Assembly: GCF_027497215.1 (NCBI RefSeq)
Contig: NZ_CP114904.1
Location: 4,734,001 to 4,798,000 of the forward strand
DNA length: 64,000 nt
Direction of reading: 5' to 3'
From: Micromonospora sp. WMMD812
Lineage (GTDB): Bacteria; Actinomycetota; Actinomycetes; Mycobacteriales; Micromonosporaceae
Notes under the pieces: model-generated
What the model was told of the DNA's origin: nothing
Databases searched by the model: none
What the model saw: only the letters and a program-made list of their open reading frames with translations
Position numbers and translations under genes: made by a program
Shown: in pieces, positions 42,835 to 50,626 of the stretch
Numbering within the stretch: the stretch's first letter is position 1
How the letters are laid out: every line of letters starts with the position of its first letter

Positions 42835-43767
42835 TCACAGCTTGACCACCCAGCGGGGATTGGCCCCGGCCCAGTCCGGCATCCGGCTGCCGCGGACCGC
42901 GTCGAACAGCCCGTTGCCCCCGTTCTCCAGCACCACGTACGACACCTCGTCGATGACCTGCGGGTACGACGGTACCTGCACCCCGCGTAACGCGTCCGCG
43001 GGCAGCCCGCGCAGCGCGAAGAGCAGGTCCTCCAGCGCCACGCCATTCGTGTCCACGGTCAGCGAGCCGCCCACGGCGCGGATCACCTGGTCGAGTTTGA
43101 CCGGATTGTTCCGCAGCTTCGTCTCGCCCGCGCGATCCAGCAGCGCCCGGAGCAGTTGCTGCTGGTGGCGCTGCCGGTCGTAGTCGCCGCCGGGCAGGTC
43201 GTAGCGCTGCCGGACGTAGTCCAGCGCCTCCGCGCCGTTCATCTGGTGACAGCCGGGTGCGAAGACCCGCTTGGTGTGGATCGAGCGCACCTCGCTCTCC
43301 ACGCACATCTGGACCCCGCCGAGCAGGTCGATCACCTTCCGGATGCCGGCGAAGTCGACCAGGGCCGCGCCGTCGAAGCGGAGCCCGGTGACCCGGGTCA
43401 GGGTGGCCGACAGCAGTTGGGCGCCGGACTCGCCGCCGCCGTGCTCGTACGCCGCATTGATCTTGTCCTGGCCGCCGCCGTAGCCGCCCCCGGCGGGGAT
43501 CGCGACGAGCAGGTCGCGGGGGATCGAGATCAGGTACGCCTGCCGGAGGCCGGCCGGCACGTGCACGATGAGAATGGTGTCCGCCCGCTGCTCCGGGTTC
43601 GTGTCGCCGGGTCGGCGGTCGGTGCCGATCAGCAGGTAGTTCAGTGGCCCGGAGAGGTCCGTCCGCCCGTTGCGGGCGCTCGGGTCGAGCAACTGCTCCT
43701 TGAGCACGGTGCGGTCGTACCGGTCGGTGAGCGCCCGCAGGCCGAACACCGCCAGCCCGGCCAGCAC
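42835..43767 (-). CDS. LytR-CpsA-Psr (LCP) family glycopolymer transferase, N-terminus uncertain
   Basis: An LCP domain of about 300 residues: YLLIGTDRRPGD, DTILIVHV, LISIPRDLLV, KINAAYEHGG and YVRQRYDLPGGDYDRQRHQQQ, with the arginines that hold the polyprenyl phosphate. These proteins attach wall polymers to peptidoglycan. The GTG at 43767 is the first start in this frame and falls inside the membrane helix; the frame stays open upstream for about 50 more codons (GPRHSRWPRILLGVGLTL). A better start (43919) lies in another frame. TTA codon at 42988-42990 (Leu260). Confidence 0.85.
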   Translation of the reverse strand: MLAGLAVFGLRALTDRYDRTVLKEQLLDPSARNGRTDLSGPLNYLLIGTDRRPGDTNPEQRADTILIVHVPAGLRQAYLISIPRDLLVAIPAGGGYGGGQDKINAAYEHGGGESGAQLLSATLTRVTGLRFDGAALVDFAGIRKVIDLLGGVQMCVESEVRSIHTKRVFAPGCHQMNGAEALDYVRQRYDLPGGDYDRQRHQQQLLRALLDRAGETKLRNNPVKLDQVIRAVGGSLTVDTNGVALEDLLFALRGLPADALRGVQVPSYPQVIDEVSYVVLENGGNGLFDAVRGSRMPDWAGANPRWVVKL

Positions 43768-44001
43768 GATCAGGGTCAGGCCGACCCCGAGCAGGATCCG
43801 GGGCCACCGGGAGTGGCGCGGCCCTACGGTCCGGGCGCCCGGCCCGGTCCGCTCTCCGCCGTCGCGGCCCGACCTGGACGTGGCGCCTCCCCCGCAGCCG
43901 ATACGCGAATCCTGCTCACGTCGAGGCTACGGAAGGAACCGGTCCGGCCGGTCCGTTTCGCGGACTTTCGCCGGTCGCCGGGAGGGCGCCGACCGGGTCG
44001 C

Positions 44002-45216
44002 TCACTTCCGGCTGGACAGCATCTCGGGATGGTTGAAGACGAACTCCGCCAGCTTGTCCTGCTTGACCGCCTGGAACATCGCCAGCGTCTCGGCGCTCAG
44101 CACCTCCTTGCCGGCGCCGTTGCCGTGGAAGGTGCCGTTGTTCGTCTTCAGCATGGTGAGCTCGTTGCCGGTGACACCGCGCATGGTGAAGACGAAGTCC
44201 GCGATCGGCACGCCACCGGTGTCCAGGACGAACGCCTTCCCGGCCGCCTTAATCAGCTGTTGCAGCTTGCCCAGGTTGGTCAGCGTGCCGTTGTCGGTGG
44301 CCTTCTTCGCCATCGCCTTGATCAGCTGTTGCTGGTTCTGCTGCCGGTCGTAGTCGCCGTTCTTGAGGGTCTTGCGCTGCCGCGAGTAGTCGAGGGCCGC
44401 CCAGCCCTCCATCTCCTGGCAGCCCTTCTTGTGCACCACCGGGGTCCTCGGCTTGCCGGTCTTCTTGGCGTCCGCGTTCCACATCGGCTTGCCGTCGACG
44501 TACGACATGTGCAGCGACTCGACCTCCTGGCTCACACAGATCCGCACCGTGCCCAGGGTGTCGATGACGTTCTTGAAGCCGCCGAAGTTGATGATCGCGG
44601 CGCCGTCGAAGCTGACACCGGTCAGGCGCTTGATGGTCTGCGCCATCAGTTGGGCGCCGCCCTCCCAGCCGCCGCCGTTGCGGGCGCCGATCTGGAAGGC
44701 CGCGTTGATCTTGTCGGTGCCACCCGCCCAACCGCTCTTCTTGAACGGCGGGATCTGCGCCTCGGTGTCGCGCGGGATGGAGATCAGGTAGGCCTGGTCG
44801 TGCGTCGCCGGGATGTGCAGGACGATGATGCTGTCCGAGCGGACGTCGTCGGCGGCCCACCGCTCCCGCGCGTCCACGCCGAGCAGCAGCATGTCGATCG
44901 GGCCGTCCAGGTTCGCGCCGCCCTCGGCGTCGGACTTGCCGGCCTCACCGAGCAGGTTCCGCTGGGCGATGTCGCCGGTCGCATGGTTGATCAGCGCCTT
45001 GCTGCCGACGATGGCGACCCCGCTGGTCATCATCAGCACCGCGCCGACGACCACCGTGAGCCGGGCCCAGAGCGGGTCCCTGCGCCGCGGCCGCCTGGCC
45101 GGGGCGGCGCCGGCGCGGCCTTCGCCGCTGCGGGTCTGCGGGGGGACGGTCGCGGAAGCGCCGACCGGGCGGCTGGCTGTCGGGGACGGCGGGCGACGGC
45201 TGGTCTGAACCGGCAT
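44002..45216 (-). CDS. LytR-CpsA-Psr family glycopolymer transferase
   Basis: A 404-residue LCP protein. A Pro/Arg-rich cytoplasmic start and one helix (about 52-75) precede the LCP domain: MLLLGVDARE, DSIIVLHIP, YLISIPRDTEAQ, KINAAFQIG and YSRQRKTLKNGDYDRQQNQQQ. The cysteines in VRICVSQ and KKGCQEM are placed as in the paralogues, probably a disulfide. GGAG precedes the ATG. Middle gene of three LCP genes. Confidence 0.93.
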   Translation of the reverse strand: MPVQTSRRPPSPTASRPVGASATVPPQTRSGEGRAGAAPARRPRRRDPLWARLTVVVGAVLMMTSGVAIVGSKALINHATGDIAQRNLLGEAGKSDAEGGANLDGPIDMLLLGVDARERWAADDVRSDSIIVLHIPATHDQAYLISIPRDTEAQIPPFKKSGWAGGTDKINAAFQIGARNGGGWEGGAQLMAQTIKRLTGVSFDGAAIINFGGFKNVIDTLGTVRICVSQEVESLHMSYVDGKPMWNADAKKTGKPRTPVVHKKGCQEMEGWAALDYSRQRKTLKNGDYDRQQNQQQLIKAMAKKATDNGTLTNLGKLQQLIKAAGKAFVLDTGGVPIADFVFTMRGVTGNELTMLKTNNGTFHGNGAGKEVLSAETLAMFQAVKQDKLAEFVFNHPEMLSSRK

Positions 45217-45428
45217 GCGTGCTCCAGCTCACGTGATCAGGGGGCGGGACCACTGTACGGACACTTGCCGGTCCTGGCGAGTTCGCCTGGCGGCAATGTG
45301 CCGTTGGCCCGGCGGTCACCCAGCCAGGTTGCCCGATCGGCCAGTTCATGGCGACCGGTCGGCCGGCGTCGCTCCGGAACCGAGAGCGCCTCCCTCACCC
45401 GCCCGTGCGTGACGCCCCCGGTGGGCGG

Positions 45429-46667
45429 TCAGCCGCCGTCCGTGCCCTTCGGCTGGTTGGCCTTGACCCAGTCGGCCATCGTGTCGCCCGACATCGCCCG
45501 GTACATGGCCAGCGCCTTCTCCCGGTCGGAGACCACGACGGATTCGCCGTCGCGCATCGCGCTGCCCGTGTTCGGGCTGGTGACGAACGTCAGGTTCTCT
45601 CCGCGCAGGCTGCGGAACTGCAACGCCATGTCCATCAACGAGAAGCCCTCGTCCACGGTGACCGCGTCGGTCACCGACTGGAGGAACGCGTTCAGCTTCC
45701 GCGGGCTGCTCAGGGTGCCGCTGCTTGCCGCCTTGTCCATCAGCGCGCGGAGGAACTCCTGCTGGTGGCGCATCCGGGCGAAGTCTCCGTCCGGGAACTG
45801 CTTGCGCTGCCGGATCCAGTCCAGCGCCTCCGCGCCGTCCATGTGGTTGACGCCCTTGGTGAACGTCCGGTACGGCTTGTGGATCGAGGTGATGGTCCGC
45901 TCGACGTTCAGGTCGACCCCGTCCAGGGCGTCGGTGACCTGCTTGAATCCGGCGAAGTCGATGGCCATGACGTGGTCCAGCCGGACGTCGGTGAAGCACT
46001 CGACGGTGCGTACGGCCAGCGGCAGGCCGCCGAACGCGAAGGCCGCGTTGATCTTCGCGCGCCGGCCGGAGTCGCAGTCGGCGCCGGCGCTCTCCGGGAT
46101 CGGCACGTACAGGTCACGCGGGATGGAGACCAGGTAGGCCTCCTTGTGGTCGGCCGGGATGTGCATCACGATGATCGTGTCCGCGCGCCACTTGCCGGCC
46201 TGGTCGACCGGGGCGTCCGGGTCCCGCGAGTCGCTGCCGACCAGCAGGATGTTCAGCGCGCCCTCGACCGGCTTGGCCGGCCGGCCACCGGTGATCTCGG
46301 TGAACGGATCGGTGCGGGCCAGGTCGTTGTCCAGGTTGCGCACGTACAACCAGGCGCCGATCCCGCCGAGCAGCGCGAGGACCAGCACGGCCACCCCGGC
46401 GACCAGACCGATCCGGCCCCATCTCGGCTGCGGGCCACGCCGGCCGGGTCGGCTGCCGCCCGGGCCGCCGGGGCCGCCCGGCCCGCCGGGCCCGGACGGG
46501 CCGCCGGGCCCGCCGCCCTGCGGCTCCTCGTCGAACGACGGGTACCAGCGGTTCTCGGACGGCCGGGCGCGTCCGGTGGCACCGCCGGCGGGGCCGGGCA
46601 CCGACGCGCGCCCGGCGCTCCGGTGCAGGTACGGGAGCGGGACGCCGGCAGACGAGGTCGCGGACAT
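45429..46667 (-). CDS. LytR-CpsA-Psr family glycopolymer transferase with Gly-Pro repeat tail
   Basis: A 412-residue LCP protein. The cytoplasmic N-terminus has a collagen-like run of GPGGP repeats (about 54-72). After one helix comes the LCP domain: ILLVGSDSRD, DTIIVMHIP, YLVSIPRDLYV, KINAAFAFGG and WIRQRKQFPDGDFARMRHQQ. The ATG at 46667 is supported by TACCCT 7 nt upstream. It lies between a UDP-glucuronate decarboxylase-like gene and two more LCP genes. Confidence 0.93.
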   Translation of the reverse strand: MSATSSAGVPLPYLHRSAGRASVPGPAGGATGRARPSENRWYPSFDEEPQGGGPGGPSGPGGPGGPGGPGGSRPGRRGPQPRWGRIGLVAGVAVLVLALLGGIGAWLYVRNLDNDLARTDPFTEITGGRPAKPVEGALNILLVGSDSRDPDAPVDQAGKWRADTIIVMHIPADHKEAYLVSIPRDLYVPIPESAGADCDSGRRAKINAAFAFGGLPLAVRTVECFTDVRLDHVMAIDFAGFKQVTDALDGVDLNVERTITSIHKPYRTFTKGVNHMDGAEALDWIRQRKQFPDGDFARMRHQQEFLRALMDKAASSGTLSSPRKLNAFLQSVTDAVTVDEGFSLMDMALQFRSLRGENLTFVTSPNTGSAMRDGESVVVSDREKALAMYRAMSGDTMADWVKANQPKGTDGG

Positions 46668-46674
46668 ATAACTC

Positions 46675-46680
46675 AGGGTA
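46675..46680 (-). promoter_or_regulatory. Candidate -10 of LCP gene (leaderless)
   Basis: TACCCT on the minus strand lies 7 nt before the ATG at 46667. Confidence 0.5.
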
Positions 46681-46742
46681 CGTAGCGCGGGCCAGTGTCG
46701 CCCTCGGGCGACGCGCGGCGCTCGCACATGTGCCGCCGGGCG

Positions 46743-47720
46743 CTACCCCAGCCGGCCGCGGAAGTACTCGATCGTGCGTCGCAGGCCGACTTCCGGCGTG
46801 ACCGTCGGCTCGTAGCCGAGCAGCTCACGGGCGAGGGTCAGGTCGGGCCGGCGCATCTCCGGGTCGTCCGCGCTGCGAGTGATGTAGGTCACCTCGGAGT
46901 TGCTTCCGCAGAGCGACACGATGGTTTCCGCCAGTTGCCGCATGGTCATCTCGTGCTCGGTGCCGCAGTTGATCGGCCCGGTCTCGGTCGAGTCGAGCAG
47001 CAGCAGGATGCCGCGGACCAGGTCCTCCACGTAGCAGATCGACCGGGTCTGGTTGCCGGTGCCGTGCACGGTGATCGGCTCGCCGTGCAGCGCCTGGGAG
47101 ATGAAGGTGGGGATGGCCCGGCCGTCGTCCGGCCGCATCCGCGGACCGTACGTGTTGAAGATCCGCACGATCGCGGCGTCCAGCCCCCGGCTGCGGTGGT
47201 AGGCCATGGTGGCCGCCTCGGAGAAGCGCTTGGCCTCGTCGTAGACGCTGCGGATGCCGATCGGGTTGACGTTGCCCCAGTACGTCTCCCGCTGGGGGTG
47301 CTCCTTCGGATCCCCGTACGCCTCGGAGGTGGAGGCCATCAGGAACCGGGCACCGTCGGCGAGCGCGCGGTCCAGCAGGTGCAGGGTGGCCACCGAGCCG
47401 ACCCGGAGGATCTCCACCGGCAGCTTCTCGAAGTCGGTCGGGCTGGCCGGGGAGGCCATGTGCAGGATCGCGTCGAACCGCTCGGCCAGGGCCGGGTGGT
47501 GGGTGGGCAGCCCGTCGGAGATGTCCGCCTCGACGAGGGTGAAGGTCGGCGTCTCGATCAGGTGCGCGACGTTCTCCTTCGACCCGGTCACGAAGTTGTC
47601 CAGCGCGACCACCGTGCAGCCCCGCGCGATCAGGGCGTCCACCAGGTGCGACGGGACGAAACCGGCACCGCCGGTGACGAGGATGCGGTGACCGGGTCCG
47701 AAGCGCGCAGCAACCTTCAT
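46743..47720 (-). CDS. UDP-glucuronate decarboxylase-like NAD-dependent epimerase
   Basis: A 325-residue extended short-chain dehydrogenase. The NAD loop is VTGGAGFVPSHL, HMASPASPTDF is typical of UDP-xylose synthases, and the catalytic YDEAK with upstream STSEAYG is intact. It would make UDP-xylose or a related sugar nucleotide. Next to three LCP ligases this fits supply of a wall polysaccharide. Assignment within the family is by motif only. Confidence 0.85.
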   Translation of the reverse strand: MKVAARFGPGHRILVTGGAGFVPSHLVDALIARGCTVVALDNFVTGSKENVAHLIETPTFTLVEADISDGLPTHHPALAERFDAILHMASPASPTDFEKLPVEILRVGSVATLHLLDRALADGARFLMASTSEAYGDPKEHPQRETYWGNVNPIGIRSVYDEAKRFSEAATMAYHRSRGLDAAIVRIFNTYGPRMRPDDGRAIPTFISQALHGEPITVHGTGNQTRSICYVEDLVRGILLLLDSTETGPINCGTEHEMTMRQLAETIVSLCGSNSEVTYITRSADDPEMRRPDLTLARELLGYEPTVTPEVGLRRTIEYFRGRLG

Positions 47721-47727
47721 GCCGGTC

Positions 47728-47733
47728 AGCCTA
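47728..47733 (-). promoter_or_regulatory. Candidate -10 of epimerase gene (leaderless)
   Basis: TAGGCT on the minus strand lies 7 nt before the ATG at 47720. Confidence 0.5.
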
Positions 47734-47817
47734 CTCAGCGTCGCTGGGAGCGCGGTGACGCCCGCACAGCCGCGCGGTGGCCGGACACCACCACCGCGTC
47801 GCCTGCCCGACGAGGAG

Positions 47818-47850
47818 CGGGGCCCCCTCCCGGTGCGGGAGGGGGCCCCG
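47818..47850 (-). terminator. Hairpin after the actP-like gene
   Basis: A perfect 15-bp stem (47818-47832 with 47836-47850) with a GTG loop, 36 bases past the symporter stop on the minus strand. No T-run. Confidence 0.6.
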
Positions 47851-47886
47851 GAGGGCCGGCCGGCGGGGGTGCCGGGCCGGCGCCTC

Positions 47887-49560
47887 TCAGTGGGCGCCGG
47901 CGCCCGTGAGGGAGCGCACCTCCAGCTCCGCGTACTTGTCCTCGTCGTGCTCCTTCGAGATGAGGGTGCCGATCCACCCGCAGAGGAAGCCGAACGGGAT
48001 GGAGAGGAGACCCGGGTTGGACAGCGGGAACCAGTGCCAGTCGTGGTCGGGGAACATCGCGGTCGGCGCCCCGGAGACCACCGGCGAGAAGAACACCAAC
48101 ACCACCGCGGCGAGCAGGCCGCCGTAGATGGCCCACACCGCGCCGGAGGTGTTGAACCGCCGCCAGAACAGGCTGTAGAGGATCGCCGGCAGGTTGCCCG
48201 ACGCGGCGACCGCGAACGCGAGCGCCACCAGGAACGCCACGTTCAGGCTCTGCGCGAAGATCGACAGCGCGATCGAGACCGCGCCGATCACCAGGGCGGA
48301 GATCCGGGCGACCCGGACCTCCTGGCGCTCCGACGCCTGCCCGTTCTTGATCACGTTGGCGTAGAAGTCGTGCGCCAGGCTCGACGACGACGCCAGGGTG
48401 AGGCCGGCGACGACGGCCAGGATGGTGGCGAAGGCGACCGCGGCGATGACCGCGAGCAGGGTCGCCCCGCCGAGATCGCCGCCGAGGAAGTCCACACCGA
48501 GCGCCTCGGCCAGTTGTGGTGCCGCCGTGTTGCCGGCCCGGTCCTGTGCGGTGATCGCCTCGCCGCCCACCAGCGCCGCCGCACCGAAGCCGAGCGCCAG
48601 CGTGAGCAGGTAGAAGGTGCCGATGATGCCGATCGCCCAGAGCACGCTCTTGCGGGCCGCCTTGGCGGTGGGAACGGTGTAGAAGCGGATCAGGATGTGC
48701 GGCAGGCCGGCGGTGCCGAGCACCAGGGCGATGCCGAGCGACAGCAGGTCCATCTTGTTGTAGAAGGTCTGCGTCGAGTTGCCGGCGACCTCCACCCCGT
48801 AGCGCAGCCCTGGTTCGAGGAACGCGGCCCCCTTTCCGGAGGACGACGCGGCGTCGCCGAGCAGCGAGGAGAGGTTGAACTTGTACTTGGCCAGCACCAG
48901 CAACGTCATGATCAGCGCGCCGCCCATCAGCAGGAACGCCTTGACGATCTGCACGTAGGTGGTGCCCTTCATGCCGCCCACCGTGACGTAGATGATCATC
49001 AGGGCGCCGACCATGATGATCGTGGCGATCTTGGCGGCGTCCGCGTCCATGCCGAGGAACGTGGTGCCCGGCCGGATGCCGAGCAGCAGCGCCACCAGGG
49101 CGCCGGCGCCCACCATCTGGGCGAGCAGGTAGAAGATCGACACGGTGATCGTGGAGACCGCGGCGGCGGTACGCACCGGGCGCTGACGCATCCGGAAGGC
49201 CAGCACGTCAGCCATGGTGTACCGGCCGGAGTTGCGCAGCAGTTCCGCGACGAGCAGCAGCGCGACCAGCCAGGCGACCAGGAAGCCGATGGAGTAGAGG
49301 AAGCCGTCGTAGCCGTAGAGGGCGATGATGCCGGCGATGCCGAGGAACGAGGCGGCCGACATGTAGTCGCCACCGATCGCCATGCCGTTCTGGAAGCCGG
49401 AGAAGGACCGGCCGCCGGCGTAGAAGTCGGTGGCCGTCTTGGTCTGCCGGCTCGCCCAGATGGTGATGGCCAGCGTGATCGCGACGAAGACCAGGAAGAG
49501 GGTGATCGTCAGGTTGCGGGCGGTCGTGCTGCCCGCCTCAGCCGCGAGGACCGTGTTCAC
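47887..49560 (-). CDS. actP: ActP-type sodium:solute (acetate) symporter
   Basis: A 557-residue SSS-family transporter with about 13 helices. FYAGGRSFSGFQNGMAIGGDYMSAASFLGIAG is the signature of ActP. It probably imports acetate or other short monocarboxylates with Na+ or H+. Its start overlaps the DUF485 gene by 23 bases. A second symporter module occurs at 54582. Confidence 0.9.
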   Translation of the reverse strand: MNTVLAAEAGSTTARNLTITLFLVFVAITLAITIWASRQTKTATDFYAGGRSFSGFQNGMAIGGDYMSAASFLGIAGIIALYGYDGFLYSIGFLVAWLVALLLVAELLRNSGRYTMADVLAFRMRQRPVRTAAAVSTITVSIFYLLAQMVGAGALVALLLGIRPGTTFLGMDADAAKIATIIMVGALMIIYVTVGGMKGTTYVQIVKAFLLMGGALIMTLLVLAKYKFNLSSLLGDAASSSGKGAAFLEPGLRYGVEVAGNSTQTFYNKMDLLSLGIALVLGTAGLPHILIRFYTVPTAKAARKSVLWAIGIIGTFYLLTLALGFGAAALVGGEAITAQDRAGNTAAPQLAEALGVDFLGGDLGGATLLAVIAAVAFATILAVVAGLTLASSSSLAHDFYANVIKNGQASERQEVRVARISALVIGAVSIALSIFAQSLNVAFLVALAFAVAASGNLPAILYSLFWRRFNTSGAVWAIYGGLLAAVVLVFFSPVVSGAPTAMFPDHDWHWFPLSNPGLLSIPFGFLCGWIGTLISKEHDEDKYAELEVRSLTGAGAH

Positions 49561-49903
49561 CGTCCACCTCCCCGATCTCGGCGCGGATCCGGTCGGCGAC
49601 CGGGTCGATCTTCCGGTCCGCGAACCGCGAGTAGAGCCACGCGATGAGGAATGTGGAGACGAACTGGAGCAGCCCGAAGATCAGCGCGATGTTGATGTTG
49701 CTGCCGAAGAGCTTCGTGCCCATGAAGTCCCGCGCGTACGCGGAGAGGATCACGTAGAGCGCGTACCACAGGAAGAATGCGACGGTCATCGGGAAGACGA
49801 AGCCGCGCAGCGCGCGCCGCAACCCGGCGAACTCGTCCGACCGTTGTACGGCGAGGTACCGGTCCGGCGCGGGCGCGGCGGGCGCGGGAGTGTCCGTGGA
49901 CAT
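49538..49903 (-). CDS. DUF485 membrane protein
   Basis: A 121-residue protein with two helices. LRGFVFPMTVAFFLWYALYVILSAYA and the NIALIFGLLQFVSTFLIAWLYSRFA stretch fit DUF485, the usual small partner encoded before actP. It may stabilise or regulate the symporter. The ATG at 49903 is used; AAGGTGG lies somewhat far upstream. Confidence 0.9.
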   Translation of the reverse strand: MSTDTPAPAAPAPDRYLAVQRSDEFAGLRRALRGFVFPMTVAFFLWYALYVILSAYARDFMGTKLFGSNINIALIFGLLQFVSTFLIAWLYSRFADRKIDPVADRIRAEIGEVDGEHGPRG

Positions 49904-50077
49904 CTGTGGATCACCACCTTCACAGGCGTCGGGGATTTTTCGCGCACGGTAGAAAGCGCGCTCCCCGCCGGGGAAGGGCGTGATCGGCGCCGGTCGGCGG
50001 TTGCGCCGAACGGCGGGCTGGCTGCGCCCAGTGACCCAGGTCACTCCGTTGACCGGTCGGGCAGGGCGACACCCGCC

Positions 50078-50608
50078 CTAGGTCAACTCGCGGTAGCGGC
50101 CCCGGTAGTGCAGCAGCGGAGCCGCCTCCTCGACCAGTTCGACGACCTCGACGGTCGCCTCGACCAGCAGCGCCCAGCCGTACTCCCGGGCGGTGTCGAG
50201 CCGGCACCCGGCCCAGCCTCCGGCGTCGGTGGGCACCGGCCCGTACGGCGTGTCGGACCAGGCCCCGACGGCGAACAGGCCGCCGGGCGACGGGAAGAGC
50301 CCGGCGAACCGGTCGGCGAGTTGCCGGTGCGCCGGGCCCAGCGGCGACACGGCGAACCGCCCGGCGGCCTGCGCCGCCGCCCACAGGTCCGACTCCGCGT
50401 CGATCAGGCCGAGCAGCCGGTCCGGCTCGCCCTCCGCGACCACGGTCGACGACACCGTGAGCCCGGCCGGCCCGGGCGCCGTCCAGAGCGTGACCGGCGC
50501 GGCCAGCCGGCCGCGCAGCCGGCGTACGGGGGACCGTTGGCCGGCCGGCACGGCGAACGGGTCGGTGTGGTGGATCTCGGCGCCCGGCTCATGATTCACG
50601 TGAAACAT
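50078..50608 (-). CDS. Flavin reductase-like domain protein
   Basis: A 176-residue FMN-binding split-barrel protein with LRGRLAAPVTLWTA, LTVSSTVVAEGEP and LIDAESDLWAAA motifs. It would reduce free flavin or serve a monooxygenase; none is adjacent. The proposed N-terminus MFHVN is encoded by the parS-like site, so the true start may lie further in. Confidence 0.8.
   Translation of the reverse strand: MFHVNHEPGAEIHHTDPFAVPAGQRSPVRRLRGRLAAPVTLWTAPGPAGLTVSSTVVAEGEPDRLLGLIDAESDLWAAAQAAGRFAVSPLGPAHRQLADRFAGLFPSPGGLFAVGAWSDTPYGPVPTDAGGWAGCRLDTAREYGWALLVEATVEVVELVEEAAPLLHYRGRYRELT
50592..50607. promoter_or_regulatory. parS-like ParB binding site
   Basis: TGATTCACGTGAAACA matches the chromosomal parS consensus TGTTTCACGTGAAACA at 15 of 16 bases, with the full TTCACGTGAA core. 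It overlaps the start of the flavin reductase gene. Confidence 0.7.
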
Positions 50609-50626
50609 TCTGCCCGTGATCGCCGG

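Noticed and set aside
43156..46137. Open frame of 993 codons on the plus strand across the LCP genes
   Set aside because: Shadow of three well-supported LCP genes; no recognisable domain.
49538..49560. 23-bp overlap of DUF485 and actP as a mis-called start
   Set aside because: The GTG at 49560 gives the normal ActP N-terminus before helix 1; overlaps of this size are common among coupled genes here.
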